DNA from: Mycobacterium gastri
GTDB taxonomy: Bacteria; Actinomycetota; Actinomycetes; Mycobacteriales; Mycobacteriaceae
Length of the DNA: 64,000 bases
Assembly (NCBI RefSeq): GCF_002102175.1
Contig: NZ_LQOX01000153.1
Span: 43,036 to 107,035, forward strand
Reading direction: 5' to 3'
Shown: positions 42,669 to 51,878 of the stretch, piece by piece
Layout: every line of letters starts with the position of its first letter
Position numbering within the stretch: the first letter of the stretch is position 1
Program-made: the position numbers and the translations under genes
The notes under the pieces: generated by a model
Database searches by the model: none
Told to the model about the DNA's origin: nothing
Seen by the model: the letters and a program-made list of their open reading frames with translations, nothing else

Positions 42669-43733
42669 GTGCTGGACTTACGCGGGGACCCGATCGAATT
42701 GACCGCGGCACTGGTCGACATCCCCAGCGAGTCGCGCCACGAGGCCCGCATCGCCGACGCGGTGGAGGCCGCACTGCGGGCCCAGACAACCGGCTTCGAG
42801 ATCATTCGCAACGGCAATGCCGTGCTGGCGCGCACCAGCCGCAACCGGCCGTCACGGGTGCTGTTGGCCGGACACCTCGACACCGTGCCGTCTGCCGGCA
42901 ACCTGCCCAGCCGGCTCGAGAACGGCGACCTGTACGGTTGCGGCGCCGCCGACATGAAGTCCGGTGACGCGGTTTTCCTGCATCTGGCCGCCACCGTGGC
43001 CGATCCGGTGCACGACCTGACGCTGGTGTTCTACGACTGCGAGGAAATCGAGGCTGCGGCAAACGGGTTGGGCCGCATCGAAAATGAGCTGCGGGACTGG
43101 TTGTCGGCCGACGTGGCCATCCTCGGCGAGCCGACCGCCGGCTATATCGAGGCCGGCTGCCAGGGCACGCTGCGCGTCGTGATCAGCGCCACCGGAACCC
43201 GCGCCCATTCGGCGCGTTCCTGGTTGGGTGACAACGCAATTCACAAACTGGGCGCGGTCCTGGACCGGCTGGCGCGATACCCGGCCCGCAGCGTCGACAT
43301 CGACGGTTGCACCTACCGAGAGGGATTGTCGGCGGTGCGGGTCGACGGCGGCGTGGCCGGCAACGTGATTCCCGATCGCGCGTCGGTCACGGTCAACTAC
43401 CGCTTTGCCCCCGACCGGTCGGTGGCTGCGGCCCTGCGACATGTCCACGCGGTGTTCGACGGGCTCGACGTGCAGATCGAGCAGACCGACGCCGCCCCGG
43501 GTGCCCTTCCCGGGCTGTCGGAGCCGGCCGCTAGAACATTGGTCGAGGCCGCCGGCGGCCAGGTCCGGGCGAAGTACGGCTGGACCGACGTGTCGCGCTT
43601 CGCGGCGCTGGGCATTCCCGCGGTCAACTACGGACCCGGTGATCCCAACCTGGCGCACCGGCGCGACGAGCGGGTTCCGGCCGCCCAGATCACGGTGGCC
43701 GTCGACATGCTGCGGCGCTACTTGAGCGGCTAG
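42669..43733 (+). CDS. dapE: Succinyl-diaminopimelate desuccinylase
   Basis: This 354-residue M20-family metallohydrolase removes succinate from N-succinyl-LL-diaminopimelate. The metal site is complete: LLAGHLDTVPSAGN (His), GCGAADMKSGDA (bridging Asp), YDCEEIE (general base and ligand Glu), and the later His in DPNLAHRRDE. A dimerisation domain sits between. It starts at GTG 42669 (VLDLRGDPIELTAALVDIPS), the DapE N-terminus. It is divergent from dapD and serves the same pathway. Confidence 0.93.
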   Translation: MLDLRGDPIELTAALVDIPSESRHEARIADAVEAALRAQTTGFEIIRNGNAVLARTSRNRPSRVLLAGHLDTVPSAGNLPSRLENGDLYGCGAADMKSGDAVFLHLAATVADPVHDLTLVFYDCEEIEAAANGLGRIENELRDWLSADVAILGEPTAGYIEAGCQGTLRVVISATGTRAHSARSWLGDNAIHKLGAVLDRLARYPARSVDIDGCTYREGLSAVRVDGGVAGNVIPDRASVTVNYRFAPDRSVAAALRHVHAVFDGLDVQIEQTDAAPGALPGLSEPAARTLVEAAGGQVRAKYGWTDVSRFAALGIPAVNYGPGDPNLAHRRDERVPAAQITVAVDMLRRYLSG

Positions 43734-43740
43734 CCCGCGG

Positions 43741-45888
43741 CTAGCCCGACTGGTTCGCCGCTGCCGCTGCTGCTGCGTCCGAAGCCGCGGCGGCCATCCC
43801 GATCGCGGCCAGCTCGTCGGCCACCTCGGTCAGCTCGGCAGCATCTCCATCGGCCAGCGCACGGGCGTGTCTGGCCACGAGATCGCCTACCGGGCAGTCG
43901 ATTTCGGTGGCCAGCCGGGTCACCGGCACTATTGCCCGAATGTCGCCGAGGCGAACGGCATCATGCCAGGCCCGCAGTGCCACCGTCGACTGCCCGCCAC
44001 GCTCAGCGGTCCGGGCCGCCTCGCGGGCATCGGCGATGGCGCCGGCCTTGTCCCGGGCCGCCGCTTTGGTCCACGCGCGGGCGAGCATGAGTTCGGGGGC
44101 GAACAACGCTGACTTGGTGCCGTGTCGGGTTTCGGCGCGCCGCAACGCTTTCGCGGACTCGGCGATGCGGCCCTGCTGCGCAATGGCGGTGGCCAGTAGC
44201 ATCAGCGACAGCGGACCCCAGGAATAGCCGGTGCGTTCCAGTTCGGCGGCAGCGGGCTCCAATAGCGATGCCGCAGTGCCGAATTCGCCCTTGGTGAGCA
44301 GCACGTGTCCCAGCAACACCTCACCGATGGCGCGACCGGGCTGCTGCAGCTCGGCAAAGTCGGTGAACTGCTGGGCCAGCGCCTGAGCCTGGGCGATCTC
44401 ACCCGCCATCAGTAGCGAGGTGATCTGAGCCAGGCCCACGGTGAACCGCAGCAGCCCGGGATGCTCGGCGGCCGACGCCCGTTGGGCCAGCGGCTCGACG
44501 TCGCGGAAGCGACCCATCCGAGCCGACGACAGTGCGGCGGCGCTAGCCGCCCAGGCCACGGCCGTGTCGCCGGGGGACGGCTGGGCTAACACCGTGCCGG
44601 CCAGCGTGATGGCCCGCGGCAGGTTGCCGGCGTTCATGGCGAACGTCGCCGTCAACGCGTCCAGTTCGGCCTGTGCGGTGGGCTCGCTGATCCGGTTGCG
44701 GGTGGTCTGCAGGAACGCCGTGGCCCGCTCCGGCTCGCCGAGCATCCAGAACTGGTTGGCCGCCCGCGGTACCGCCCACGCCATCAGCTCGGCCTCGGAC
44801 AGGCCTGCCGGGTCCACCGCCGCCAGCACCGTGGCGGCTTCCCGGCCGCGTCCCTGCCAGCTCAGCGCCTGGGCCAGGACCAGCCGTGCGTCCAGTCCGG
44901 CCGACCGCTCCAGCGCCGCTCGGGCCAACCGCTCGGCAAGCCGCAAATCACCCAGGCGCAGCGCCTGCTGCGCGGCGTCGACGACCTCTGCCACCGGCTG
45001 CGCGGCCTCGCTGTCCAGTGCGAGCGACGCCAGCCGCAGCCGGTCGCTGAGGTGCTCGGTCGGATGCCGCGACAGCAGGACGACTATGTCGGTTCGGAGT
45101 CGTCGCGCCCCGTCGTGGCCTAGCGCCGCATGCGCGCGTTCGGCGAACAGCGGGTGCGCCGTGTAGACCACCGGGTCCTCGGCGTGTCCGCCGCGTACCC
45201 GAGTTTCCACCGCTCCCAGCTCCTCCGCTTGCCGCACGGCGCCGTCACCGGCGAGGTATGTCAGGTCCGCGAGCGACAAGGGTTCGGCAATGGCGAGGTA
45301 ATCCAGCACCGACCGCGCCGCGGCGGGCAGTTCGGCGATGAATTCGTCGACCTCGGCCGGTTCGGTCGCTCCGCCCGGCGGCTCGATGTCGATCCGGTCC
45401 AGCAACCCGTCGGTCCACAGCGCTGTGATGGCCTCGGGCGCGGCGGTGACATCCGCGCCGCGGGCGGTGACGATCATCCGGGCCGTACCGGACAGCGCCA
45501 ACTGGTACACCAGGGTGGCCGACAGGATGTCCAGGTTGTGGGCGTCGTCGACGATGAGCAGCAGGTCACCTTGCTGATCGTCGCCGCTCAGCGATGCCCG
45601 GGCGGCTCGCAGTAAGGCGGCCGGCTTGCCCAGCTCGGCGATGTTCACCAGATGGCCGAAGGCGCCGAACGGAACCACGCGCTCGGTCGGGGTGCCGATG
45701 ACCCAGCGGATGAGAGTAGTGGGGTGCCGGCCACAGAATTGTTCGGCGGCCAACCGGGCCAACGTGGATTTGCCGACGCCGTCCGGTCCGAGTACGACTG
45801 CCCCCCCGGTTGACGACGCGTCACCCAGGGAAACGTCCAGCCGCTCCAGCGCGGCCGCATGTTGCGGGACGTTCCATCGAATGGGCAC
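43741..45888 (-). CDS. AAA/STAND-type ATPase with TPR-like C-terminus (Rv1204c-like)
   Basis: This 715-residue protein has an N-terminal NTPase domain with Walker A GPDGVGKST (about residues 34-42) and Walker B LLLIVDDAHNLD (near 108), followed by alpha-helical, alanine-rich repeats resembling the TPR-like region of MalT/LuxR-type regulators. The helix-turn-helix normally found at the C-terminus of that group is absent; the protein ends in an alanine-rich tail. It may therefore be a signalling ATPase that does not bind DNA itself. It is longer than Rv1204c as I remember it. It ends eight bases from dapE. Confidence 0.75.
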   Translation of the reverse strand: MPIRWNVPQHAAALERLDVSLGDASSTGGAVVLGPDGVGKSTLARLAAEQFCGRHPTTLIRWVIGTPTERVVPFGAFGHLVNIAELGKPAALLRAARASLSGDDQQGDLLLIVDDAHNLDILSATLVYQLALSGTARMIVTARGADVTAAPEAITALWTDGLLDRIDIEPPGGATEPAEVDEFIAELPAAARSVLDYLAIAEPLSLADLTYLAGDGAVRQAEELGAVETRVRGGHAEDPVVYTAHPLFAERAHAALGHDGARRLRTDIVVLLSRHPTEHLSDRLRLASLALDSEAAQPVAEVVDAAQQALRLGDLRLAERLARAALERSAGLDARLVLAQALSWQGRGREAATVLAAVDPAGLSEAELMAWAVPRAANQFWMLGEPERATAFLQTTRNRISEPTAQAELDALTATFAMNAGNLPRAITLAGTVLAQPSPGDTAVAWAASAAALSSARMGRFRDVEPLAQRASAAEHPGLLRFTVGLAQITSLLMAGEIAQAQALAQQFTDFAELQQPGRAIGEVLLGHVLLTKGEFGTAASLLEPAAAELERTGYSWGPLSLMLLATAIAQQGRIAESAKALRRAETRHGTKSALFAPELMLARAWTKAAARDKAGAIADAREAARTAERGGQSTVALRAWHDAVRLGDIRAIVPVTRLATEIDCPVGDLVARHARALADGDAAELTEVADELAAIGMAAAASDAAAAAAANQSG

Positions 45889-45977
45889 CGCTGGAATCTT
45901 ATGGCGCTCGATATGAACTGGCGCAATGGTGGCCCAATTCTGCTCGCGTTCCGCCGTGTTGGTCTACGTTTCGGTAT

Positions 45978-46547
45978 ATGTGCCCACGACTCGACTCAGC
46001 CGAAAAAGAGTGGGCGATATGTGTCTACTGCGCGGCCGGACCGACGCATCCGGAATTGCTCGAACTCGCCGCGGAGCTCGGAGAGGCAATCGCCGACTGC
46101 GGCTGGACTCTGGTTTGGGGTGGCGGCAACCTTTCGGCCATGGGCGCTGTCGCCGGCGCGGCGCACGCCCGCGGCGGCCGGACCGTCGGAGTGATTCCCA
46201 AGTTGCTGATCCGCCGCGAACTGTCCGACGCTGACGCGGCCAACGAGCTGATCGTCACCGACACCATGCGCGAGCGTAAGCACATCATGGAGGAACGCGC
46301 CGACGGATTCATCGTGCTGCCGGGCGGCCTAGGGACGTTGGACGAGCTCCTCGATGCCTGGACTACCGGCTATCTCGGTATGCACCGCAAGCCCATCGTG
46401 ATCCTCGACCCGTGGGGACACTATGACGGTCTATTGGCGTGGCTGAACAGATTGGTCGACACCGGTTTCATCGCGCAGGTAGCGATGGAACGGCTGATGG
46501 TGGTCGATAAGGTGAGCGCGGCGCTGGAGTTGTGCGCACCCGTGTGA
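45978..46547 (+). CDS. LOG family protein (cytokinin riboside 5'-monophosphate phosphoribohydrolase)
   Basis: This 189-residue lysine-decarboxylase-fold protein has the LOG signature LPGGLGTLDELLDAW (near residues 115-130) and the MRERKHIMEERAD segment. LOG enzymes release the free adenine-type cytokinin base from its ribosyl monophosphate. The M. tuberculosis homologue Rv1205 makes cytokinins and is a proteasome substrate. ATG 45978 was chosen to match the short N-terminus of that homologue. It precedes fadD6 by 52 bases. Confidence 0.88.
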   Translation: MCPRLDSAEKEWAICVYCAAGPTHPELLELAAELGEAIADCGWTLVWGGGNLSAMGAVAGAAHARGGRTVGVIPKLLIRRELSDADAANELIVTDTMRERKHIMEERADGFIVLPGGLGTLDELLDAWTTGYLGMHRKPIVILDPWGHYDGLLAWLNRLVDTGFIAQVAMERLMVVDKVSAALELCAPV

Positions 46548-46599
46548 CCGGGCATGGGCGCCGCGCCCGTCACTTCTCAAGAGCGAATCGAGGGAGAAC

Positions 46600-48381
46600 G
46601 TGTCCGATCACCAGGGTGGCGCGCGGGCACGGGTCAAGCTCACCGACGTTGCAGCCCGGGTGCCCGGAGTACTGGCTGACACCCCGTCGATCGTGCGGGG
46701 GGCGGTGACCGGGTTGCTGGCGCGGCCAACGTCCAAGGCATCGATCGGGAGCGTTTTTCAGGACCGGGCCGCCCGCTTCGGTGACCGGGTCTTCGTGAAG
46801 TTCGGCGAGCAGCAGTTGACCTATCGCGAGGCCAACGCGATCGCCAACCGGTACGCCGCGGTACTGGCCGCCCGGGGCGTCGGCCCCGGCGACGTGGTCG
46901 GCATCATGCTGCGCAATTCGCCCAACACGGTGCTGGCGATGCTGGCCGTCGTCAAGTGTGGCGCCGTCGCCGGCATGCTCAATTACCACCAGCGCGGCGA
47001 GGTGCTCGCCCACAGCCTGGGCCTGCTGGACGCCAAGCTGCTGCTCGCCGAGTCCGACCTGGTCAGCTCCGTCAGCGAAAGCGGCGGCCCAGCCGGCGAG
47101 GTGGTGACCATCGACGACCTGGAGCGCTTCGCCGCAACCGCGCCCACCGGCAACCCCGCGTCGGCCGCGGCGGTGCGGGCCAAGGACACCGCGTTCTACA
47201 TTTTCACCTCGGGCACCACCGGCTACCCCAAGGCCAGCGTGATGACCCACCACCGGTGGTTGCGGGCGCTGGCGGTGTTCGGCGGCATGGGGCTGCGGCT
47301 GAAGAGCTCCGACACGCTGTACAGCTGCCTGCCGCTGTACCACAACAACGCGCTGACCGTGGCGGTGTCGTCGGTGATCAATTCCGGGGCGACGTTGGCG
47401 CTGGGCGCATCGTTCTCGGCATCGCGGTTCTGGGACGAGGTGATCGCCAGCGGCGCCACCTCGTTCATCTATATCGGCGAGGTCTGCCGTTATCTGCTCA
47501 ACCAGCCGGCCAAATCGACCGACCGCGCGCATCGGGTGCGGGTGATCACCGGCAACGGCCTGCGGCCGGAGATCTGGGACGAGTTCACCGAGCGGTTCGG
47601 CATTGCGCGAGTCTGCGAGTTCTACGCTGCCAGCGAGGGGAATTCCGCTTTCATCAACATCTTCAACGTGCCCAGGACCACCGGCGTTTCGCCGATGCCG
47701 CTGGCCTACGTGGAATACGACCCGGACACCGGAGCTCCGCTGCGCGACGGGAGCGGCCGGGTACGCCGGGTGCCCCCCGGTGAGCCGGGACTGTTGCTGA
47801 GCCCGGTCAACCGGCTGCAGCCGTTCGACGGCTACACCGACCCGGCGGCCAGCGAAAAGAAGTTGGTGCGCAACGCTTTTCGTGACGGCGACTGCTGGTT
47901 CAACACCGGCGACGTGATGAGTCCGCAGGGCATGGGGCATGCCGCGTTCGTCGACCGGCTGGGCGACACCTTCCGGTGGAAGGGCGAAAACGTTGCCACC
48001 ACGCAGGTGGAAGCGGCGCTGTCGGCCGACCCCGCGGTCGAGGAGTGCACGGTCTACGGCGTGGAGGTGCCCAACACCGGCGGCCGCGCCGGGATGGCCG
48101 CGGTCAAGCTGCGCGACGGCGCCCAGTTCGACGGGCAATCGCTGGCCCGGGCCGTATACGGTCAGCTGCCCGGCTATGCCCTGCCGTTGTTCGTGCGGGT
48201 GGTCGAGTCGATGGCCCACACCACGACCTTCAAGAGCCGCAAAGTGGAACTGCGTGCGCAGGCCTACGGTGCCGACGTCGATGATCCGCTGTACGTACTT
48301 GCCGGCCGCGATGAGGGCTATGTGCCGTACTACGCCGAGTACCCGCAAGAGGTCGCGGCCGGTAAACGCCCCCGAGGCTGA
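46600..48381 (+). CDS. fadD6: Long-chain fatty-acid-CoA ligase FadD6
   Basis: This 593-residue protein is of the FATP/very-long-chain acyl-CoA synthetase branch of the ANL family. Visible motifs are IFTSGTTGYPKASVMTHHRW, the FYAASEGN adenine motif, and GDTFRWKGENVATTQVE, the FATP-type hinge. It activates fatty acids with ATP and CoA, often coupled to uptake. GTG 46600 has AGGGAG six bases upstream. Size matches Rv1206. A 13-bp inverted repeat lies between it and folP2. Confidence 0.92.
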   Translation: MSDHQGGARARVKLTDVAARVPGVLADTPSIVRGAVTGLLARPTSKASIGSVFQDRAARFGDRVFVKFGEQQLTYREANAIANRYAAVLAARGVGPGDVVGIMLRNSPNTVLAMLAVVKCGAVAGMLNYHQRGEVLAHSLGLLDAKLLLAESDLVSSVSESGGPAGEVVTIDDLERFAATAPTGNPASAAAVRAKDTAFYIFTSGTTGYPKASVMTHHRWLRALAVFGGMGLRLKSSDTLYSCLPLYHNNALTVAVSSVINSGATLALGASFSASRFWDEVIASGATSFIYIGEVCRYLLNQPAKSTDRAHRVRVITGNGLRPEIWDEFTERFGIARVCEFYAASEGNSAFINIFNVPRTTGVSPMPLAYVEYDPDTGAPLRDGSGRVRRVPPGEPGLLLSPVNRLQPFDGYTDPAASEKKLVRNAFRDGDCWFNTGDVMSPQGMGHAAFVDRLGDTFRWKGENVATTQVEAALSADPAVEECTVYGVEVPNTGGRAGMAAVKLRDGAQFDGQSLARAVYGQLPGYALPLFVRVVESMAHTTTFKSRKVELRAQAYGADVDDPLYVLAGRDEGYVPYYAEYPQEVAAGKRPRG

Positions 48382-48446
48382 ACGGCGCCGCGGTAGCGTA
48401 CCCGTCAATCGGGCCAGTTCGCAGCCCTCGCGGCCACGCGTTGGCG

Positions 48447-48526
48447 TCGAGCCTGCGCTGAAGGCGCCGAAACTGCGTCCACAGTGCGCCCGCCCACACC
48501 TTGAGTAGCGCTGAGCGCAGGCTCGA
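48447..48526. repeat. 13-bp perfect inverted repeat before folP2
   Basis: tcgagcctgcgct (48447-48459) and agcgcaggctcga (48514-48526) are perfectly inverted around a 54-bp loop. The right arm ends on the A of the folP2 start codon. It could terminate fadD6 transcription or affect access to the folP2 start. Confidence 0.6.
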
Positions 48527-49422
48527 TGGTCCGGCACTATGTAGACGTGGAATCAATGCTGTGCGGCCGCCCAGTCGCCGGGGATCGTCCGCTGATCATG
48601 GCGATCGTCAACCGCACCCCGGATTCGTTCTACGACAAGGGTGCGACCTTCAGCGACGGAGCCGCCAGAGAAGCCGCCCACCGGGCCATCGACGAGGGGG
48701 CCGACGTCATCGATGTCGGTGGCGTCAAAGCCGGCCCCGGCCGAGACGTCGACGCCGACACCGAGATCGCCCGGCTGCTGCCCTTCGTCGAGTGGCTGCG
48801 TGCCGCCTACCCCAACCAGCTGATCAGCGTCGACACCTGGCGCTCCGAGGTGGCCCGGCTGGCTTGCGCGGCCGGCGCCGATCTGATCAACGACACCTGG
48901 GGGGGTGTAGACCCGGCGATAGCCGAGGTGGCGGCCGAGTTCGGTGCGGGCCTGGTGTGCGCCCACACCGGGGGAGCGCTGCCGCGCACCCGTCCGTTCC
49001 GGGTGAGTTACGGTACGACCGCCCGCGCTGTCGTGGACGACGTCATTCGCGAGGTCACCGCCGCGGCCGAGCGAGCGGTGGCAGCCGGAGTGGCCCGCGA
49101 CCGGGTGCTGATCGACCCGGCTCACGACTTCGGGAAGAACACCTTCCACGGGCTGATGCTGTTGCGCCACGTGGACGATCTTGTTAAGACCGGGTGGCCG
49201 GTGCTCATGGCTTTGAGCAACAAGGACTTTATCGGGGAGACTCTGGGGGTGGACGTGACCCAACGCCTCGAGGGAACGCTGGCAGCCACCGCGCTGGCAG
49301 CGGCTGCCGGAGTGCGCATGTTTCGGGTGCACCAGGTCTCGGCCACCAGGCGAGTCCTGGAGATGGTGGCCTCCATCCAGGGGATGCGACCTCCGATGCG
49401 CGCGGTGAGGGGACTCGCATGA
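48526..49422 (+). CDS. folP2: Dihydropteroate synthase-like protein FolP2
   Basis: This 298-residue TIM-barrel protein is of the DHPS family: IMAIVNRTPDSFYDKG, DVIDVGGVKAGPG, SVDTWR and DPAHDFGKN are the pterin- and phosphate-binding segments. The canonical sulfa-binding loop details differ from FolP1. Published work on the M. tuberculosis and M. leprae FolP2 found no dihydropteroate synthase activity. It overlaps gpgS by four bases (ATGA), so a role linked to methylglucose lipopolysaccharide synthesis is suspected but unproved. Confidence 0.9.
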   Translation: MVRHYVDVESMLCGRPVAGDRPLIMAIVNRTPDSFYDKGATFSDGAAREAAHRAIDEGADVIDVGGVKAGPGRDVDADTEIARLLPFVEWLRAAYPNQLISVDTWRSEVARLACAAGADLINDTWGGVDPAIAEVAAEFGAGLVCAHTGGALPRTRPFRVSYGTTARAVVDDVIREVTAAAERAVAAGVARDRVLIDPAHDFGKNTFHGLMLLRHVDDLVKTGWPVLMALSNKDFIGETLGVDVTQRLEGTLAATALAAAAGVRMFRVHQVSATRRVLEMVASIQGMRPPMRAVRGLA

Positions 49423-50408
49423 CGGCATCGGAGTTGGTCGCGGGCGACCTTACTCATGACGCGGTCCGGGCGGCGAAACCCGGCGACACCTGGTTGTCGG
49501 ACCGCAGCTGGAACCGTCCCCGCTGGACGATCGGCGAACTGGTGGCGGCCAAGGCGGGGCGGACGATCTCGGTGGTGCTGCCGGCCCTCAACGAGGAAGA
49601 AACCATCGAATCGGTGATCGACAGCATCTCGCCGTTGGTCCGGGACTCCGGCGGCCTGGTCGACGAGCTGATCGTCCTGGATTCGGGCTCCACCGACGAC
49701 ACCGAGATCCGTGCCATCGCCGCCGGCGCCCGCGTCGTCAGCCGTGAACAGGCGCTGCCCGAGGTTCCGACGCGCCCGGGCAAGGGTGAGGCGCTGTGGC
49801 GCTCGCTGGCCGCCACCAGCGGCGACATCGTGGTGTTCGTCGACTCCGACCTGGTCAACCCGCACCCGATGTTCGTTCCGTGGCTGGTCGGCCCGCTGCT
49901 CACCCGCGACGGTATTCACCTGGTCAAAAGCTTCTACCGGCGACCGCTCACCGTCAGCGATGCCGGCGGCAGTGCGGGAGCAACCGGTGGTGGGCGGGTC
50001 ACCGAGCTGGTGGCGCGACCGCTGTTGGCGGCGCTGCGGCCCGAGCTGCGCGGCGTGTTGCAGCCGCTCGGCGGTGAGTACGCGGCCAGCCGGGAGCTGT
50101 TGATGTCCCTACCGTTCGCCCCGGGCTACGGCGTGGAGATCGGTCTGTTGGTCGACACTTTCGACCGGCTGGGCCTGGACGCGATCGCGCAGGTCAACCT
50201 CGGCGTGCGGGCCCACCGCAACCGGCCGCTGGCCGAGCTGGGCGCGATGAGCCGCCAGGTCATCGCGACCTTGCTGTCCCGGTGCGGAATCCCCGATTCC
50301 GGTGTCGGGTTGACCCAGTTCTTCGCCGTCGGTGACGGCTACACCGAGCACACCTGGCCGGTCTCGCTGGCCGACCGGCCGCCGATGAAAGTGCTGAGAC
50401 CCCGGTGA
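49419..50408 (+). CDS. gpgS: Glucosyl-3-phosphoglycerate synthase
   Basis: This 329-residue GT81 glycosyltransferase moves glucose from a nucleotide sugar (UDP-glucose in Rv1208) to 3-phosphoglycerate, the first step of methylglucose lipopolysaccharide synthesis. The GT-A fold shows ISVVLPALNEEETIESVI, the metal-binding DSD in VVFVDSDLVNP, and the acceptor loop VLQPLGGEYAASRELL. ATG 49419 overlaps the folP2 stop. It is followed by a DivIVA-like gene and tagA in the same direction. Confidence 0.94.
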   Translation: MTASELVAGDLTHDAVRAAKPGDTWLSDRSWNRPRWTIGELVAAKAGRTISVVLPALNEEETIESVIDSISPLVRDSGGLVDELIVLDSGSTDDTEIRAIAAGARVVSREQALPEVPTRPGKGEALWRSLAATSGDIVVFVDSDLVNPHPMFVPWLVGPLLTRDGIHLVKSFYRRPLTVSDAGGSAGATGGGRVTELVARPLLAALRPELRGVLQPLGGEYAASRELLMSLPFAPGYGVEIGLLVDTFDRLGLDAIAQVNLGVRAHRNRPLAELGAMSRQVIATLLSRCGIPDSGVGLTQFFAVGDGYTEHTWPVSLADRPPMKVLRPR

Positions 50409-50446
50409 ACACTGGATTGTTGGCCGCTTAGGGCAAGATCGACGAC

Positions 50447-50821
50447 GTGGCGTTGGTATTGCTGTACCTGGTGGTGCTGGTCCTGGTGGCGATCGTGTTG
50501 TTCGGCGCGGCGAGCCTGCTGTTCGGGCGCGGCGAGCAGTTGCCGCCGCTGCCGCGGGCGACGACAGCCACGGTGCTGCCCGCGTCCGGCATCACCGCGG
50601 CCGACGTGGAGGCGGTCAAGTTCACGCAGGTGCTGCGCGGCTACAAGACCAGCGAGGTCGACTGGGTGCTGGACCGGCTCGGCCGTGAGCTGGATGAGTT
50701 GCGCGGCCAGCTGGCGGCCGTCCACGGATTGCCCCCCGCCGGTGAAGCCGAGGCCCGGCTGGAGGGCACCGAGGCAGCTGACGTGGACGCCGTCGCTTAC
50801 GACCGTCCCAACCCGACGTGA
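50447..50821 (+). CDS. Small membrane-anchored DivIVA-domain protein (Rv1209-like)
   Basis: This 124-residue protein has one N-terminal transmembrane helix (LLYLVVLVLVAIVLFGA) and a short DivIVA-like motif, RGYKTSEVDWVLDRLGREL, near residue 65. It starts at GTG 50447. Its stop overlaps the tagA GTG (GTGA). The fold suggests membrane curvature or polar recruitment; the exact role is unknown. Confidence 0.82.
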   Translation: MALVLLYLVVLVLVAIVLFGAASLLFGRGEQLPPLPRATTATVLPASGITAADVEAVKFTQVLRGYKTSEVDWVLDRLGRELDELRGQLAAVHGLPPAGEAEARLEGTEAADVDAVAYDRPNPT

Positions 50822-51393
50822 GCGACGACGACCTGGTGCGCTGCGGCTGGGCGGTGGTTCACGCCGGTCCTGACGCCGAGCTTTACCGCAACTACCACGA
50901 CCGGGAGTGGGGGCGCCCGCTGTACGGCGGGGTGGCGTTGTTCGAGCGGATGAGCTTGGAGGCCTTCCAGAGCGGCCTGTCGTGGTTGACCATCTTGCGG
51001 AAACGGGAGAACTTTCGGCGCGCGTTTTCCGGGTTCGACATCGAGGCGGTCGCCGACTACACCGACACTGATGTGCAGCGGTTGCTGGCAGACGCGGGCA
51101 TTGTGCGCAACCGGGCCAAGATCGAGGCGACGATCGCCAACGCGCGCGCTGCTGCCAAGCTCGGGTCATCACAGGCCCTTTCGGACCTGCTGTGGTCGTT
51201 CGCGCCCCCGCCCCGGCGACGGCCGGCAACCCCGTCCGAAATCCCTTCAGCCACTGCGGAATCCACGGCGATGGCGCGCGAATTGAAACGGCGCGGGTTT
51301 CGCTTTGTCGGGCCCACCACCGCCTACGCGCTGATGCAGGCCACCGGGATGGTGGACGATCACGTCCGCACGTGCTGGGTGCCTTCCCGGTGA
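50818..51393 (+). CDS. tagA: DNA-3-methyladenine glycosylase I
   Basis: This 191-residue Tag-family enzyme removes 3-methyladenine from alkylated DNA. It has the family N-terminus RCGWAVV with the zinc Cys, the YHDREWGRPL segment, LEAFQSGLSWLTILRKRENFRRAF with the catalytic Glu, and the zinc-binding VDDHVRTCW at the end. A Pro/Arg-rich insert (PPPRRRP) breaks the usual helix near residue 120. GTG 50818 is coupled to the previous gene. Confidence 0.92.
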   Translation: MSDDDLVRCGWAVVHAGPDAELYRNYHDREWGRPLYGGVALFERMSLEAFQSGLSWLTILRKRENFRRAFSGFDIEAVADYTDTDVQRLLADAGIVRNRAKIEATIANARAAAKLGSSQALSDLLWSFAPPPRRRPATPSEIPSATAESTAMARELKRRGFRFVGPTTAYALMQATGMVDDHVRTCWVPSR

Positions 51394-51686
51394 GTGCGGC
51401 GCGGCGCCGGGCGATCGTGGGCGGCAAAAGTCCTCATATCAGAGGTGTTGCGGCCATCCCTTGAAGCCGAGCGTCGAAATCCCGACCGGGGACGGGCAAG
51501 CGGGTAGAGCAGCACTGCGCGGCCACAGAACCGGGTCTTGTGCACCTGGTGAACCGGCATAGGGAACAATGGAGGGGTGATTTGGCAGTTCAATGTCGGG
51601 TACGGCTGGGAATCCACTTACGGGGCATGCTCGGCGCCGACCAGGTCCGCGAGGGCGGGCCAGCTCGAATCTGGAGGGAGCACTCG

Positions 51687-51854
51687 ATGGCGGCGATGAA
51701 GCCCCGGACCGGCGACGGTCCTCTGGAAGCAACCAAAGAGGGGCGCGGCATCGTGATGCGGGTACCACTCGAGGGTGGCGGCCGTCTCGTCGTGGAGCTG
51801 ACGCCCGACGAGGCCGCGGCACTCGGTGACGAACTGAAGAGCGTTACCAGCTAA
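51687..51854 (+). CDS. DUF3117 protein (Rv1211-like)
   Basis: This small protein, very highly conserved in Actinobacteria, starts MAAMKPRTGDGPLEATKEGR. A GGAGGG site lies before ATG 51687 and gives 55 residues. An upstream ATG at 51627 would give 75 residues, as annotated in M. tuberculosis. Function unknown. It is convergent with glgA, 24 bases away. The preceding 290 bp (51394-51686) holds no other gene. Confidence 0.85.
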   Translation: MAAMKPRTGDGPLEATKEGRGIVMRVPLEGGGRLVVELTPDEAAALGDELKSVTS

Positions 51855-51878
51855 ATCAGCTCCGGGGCGGGTGGTGCG

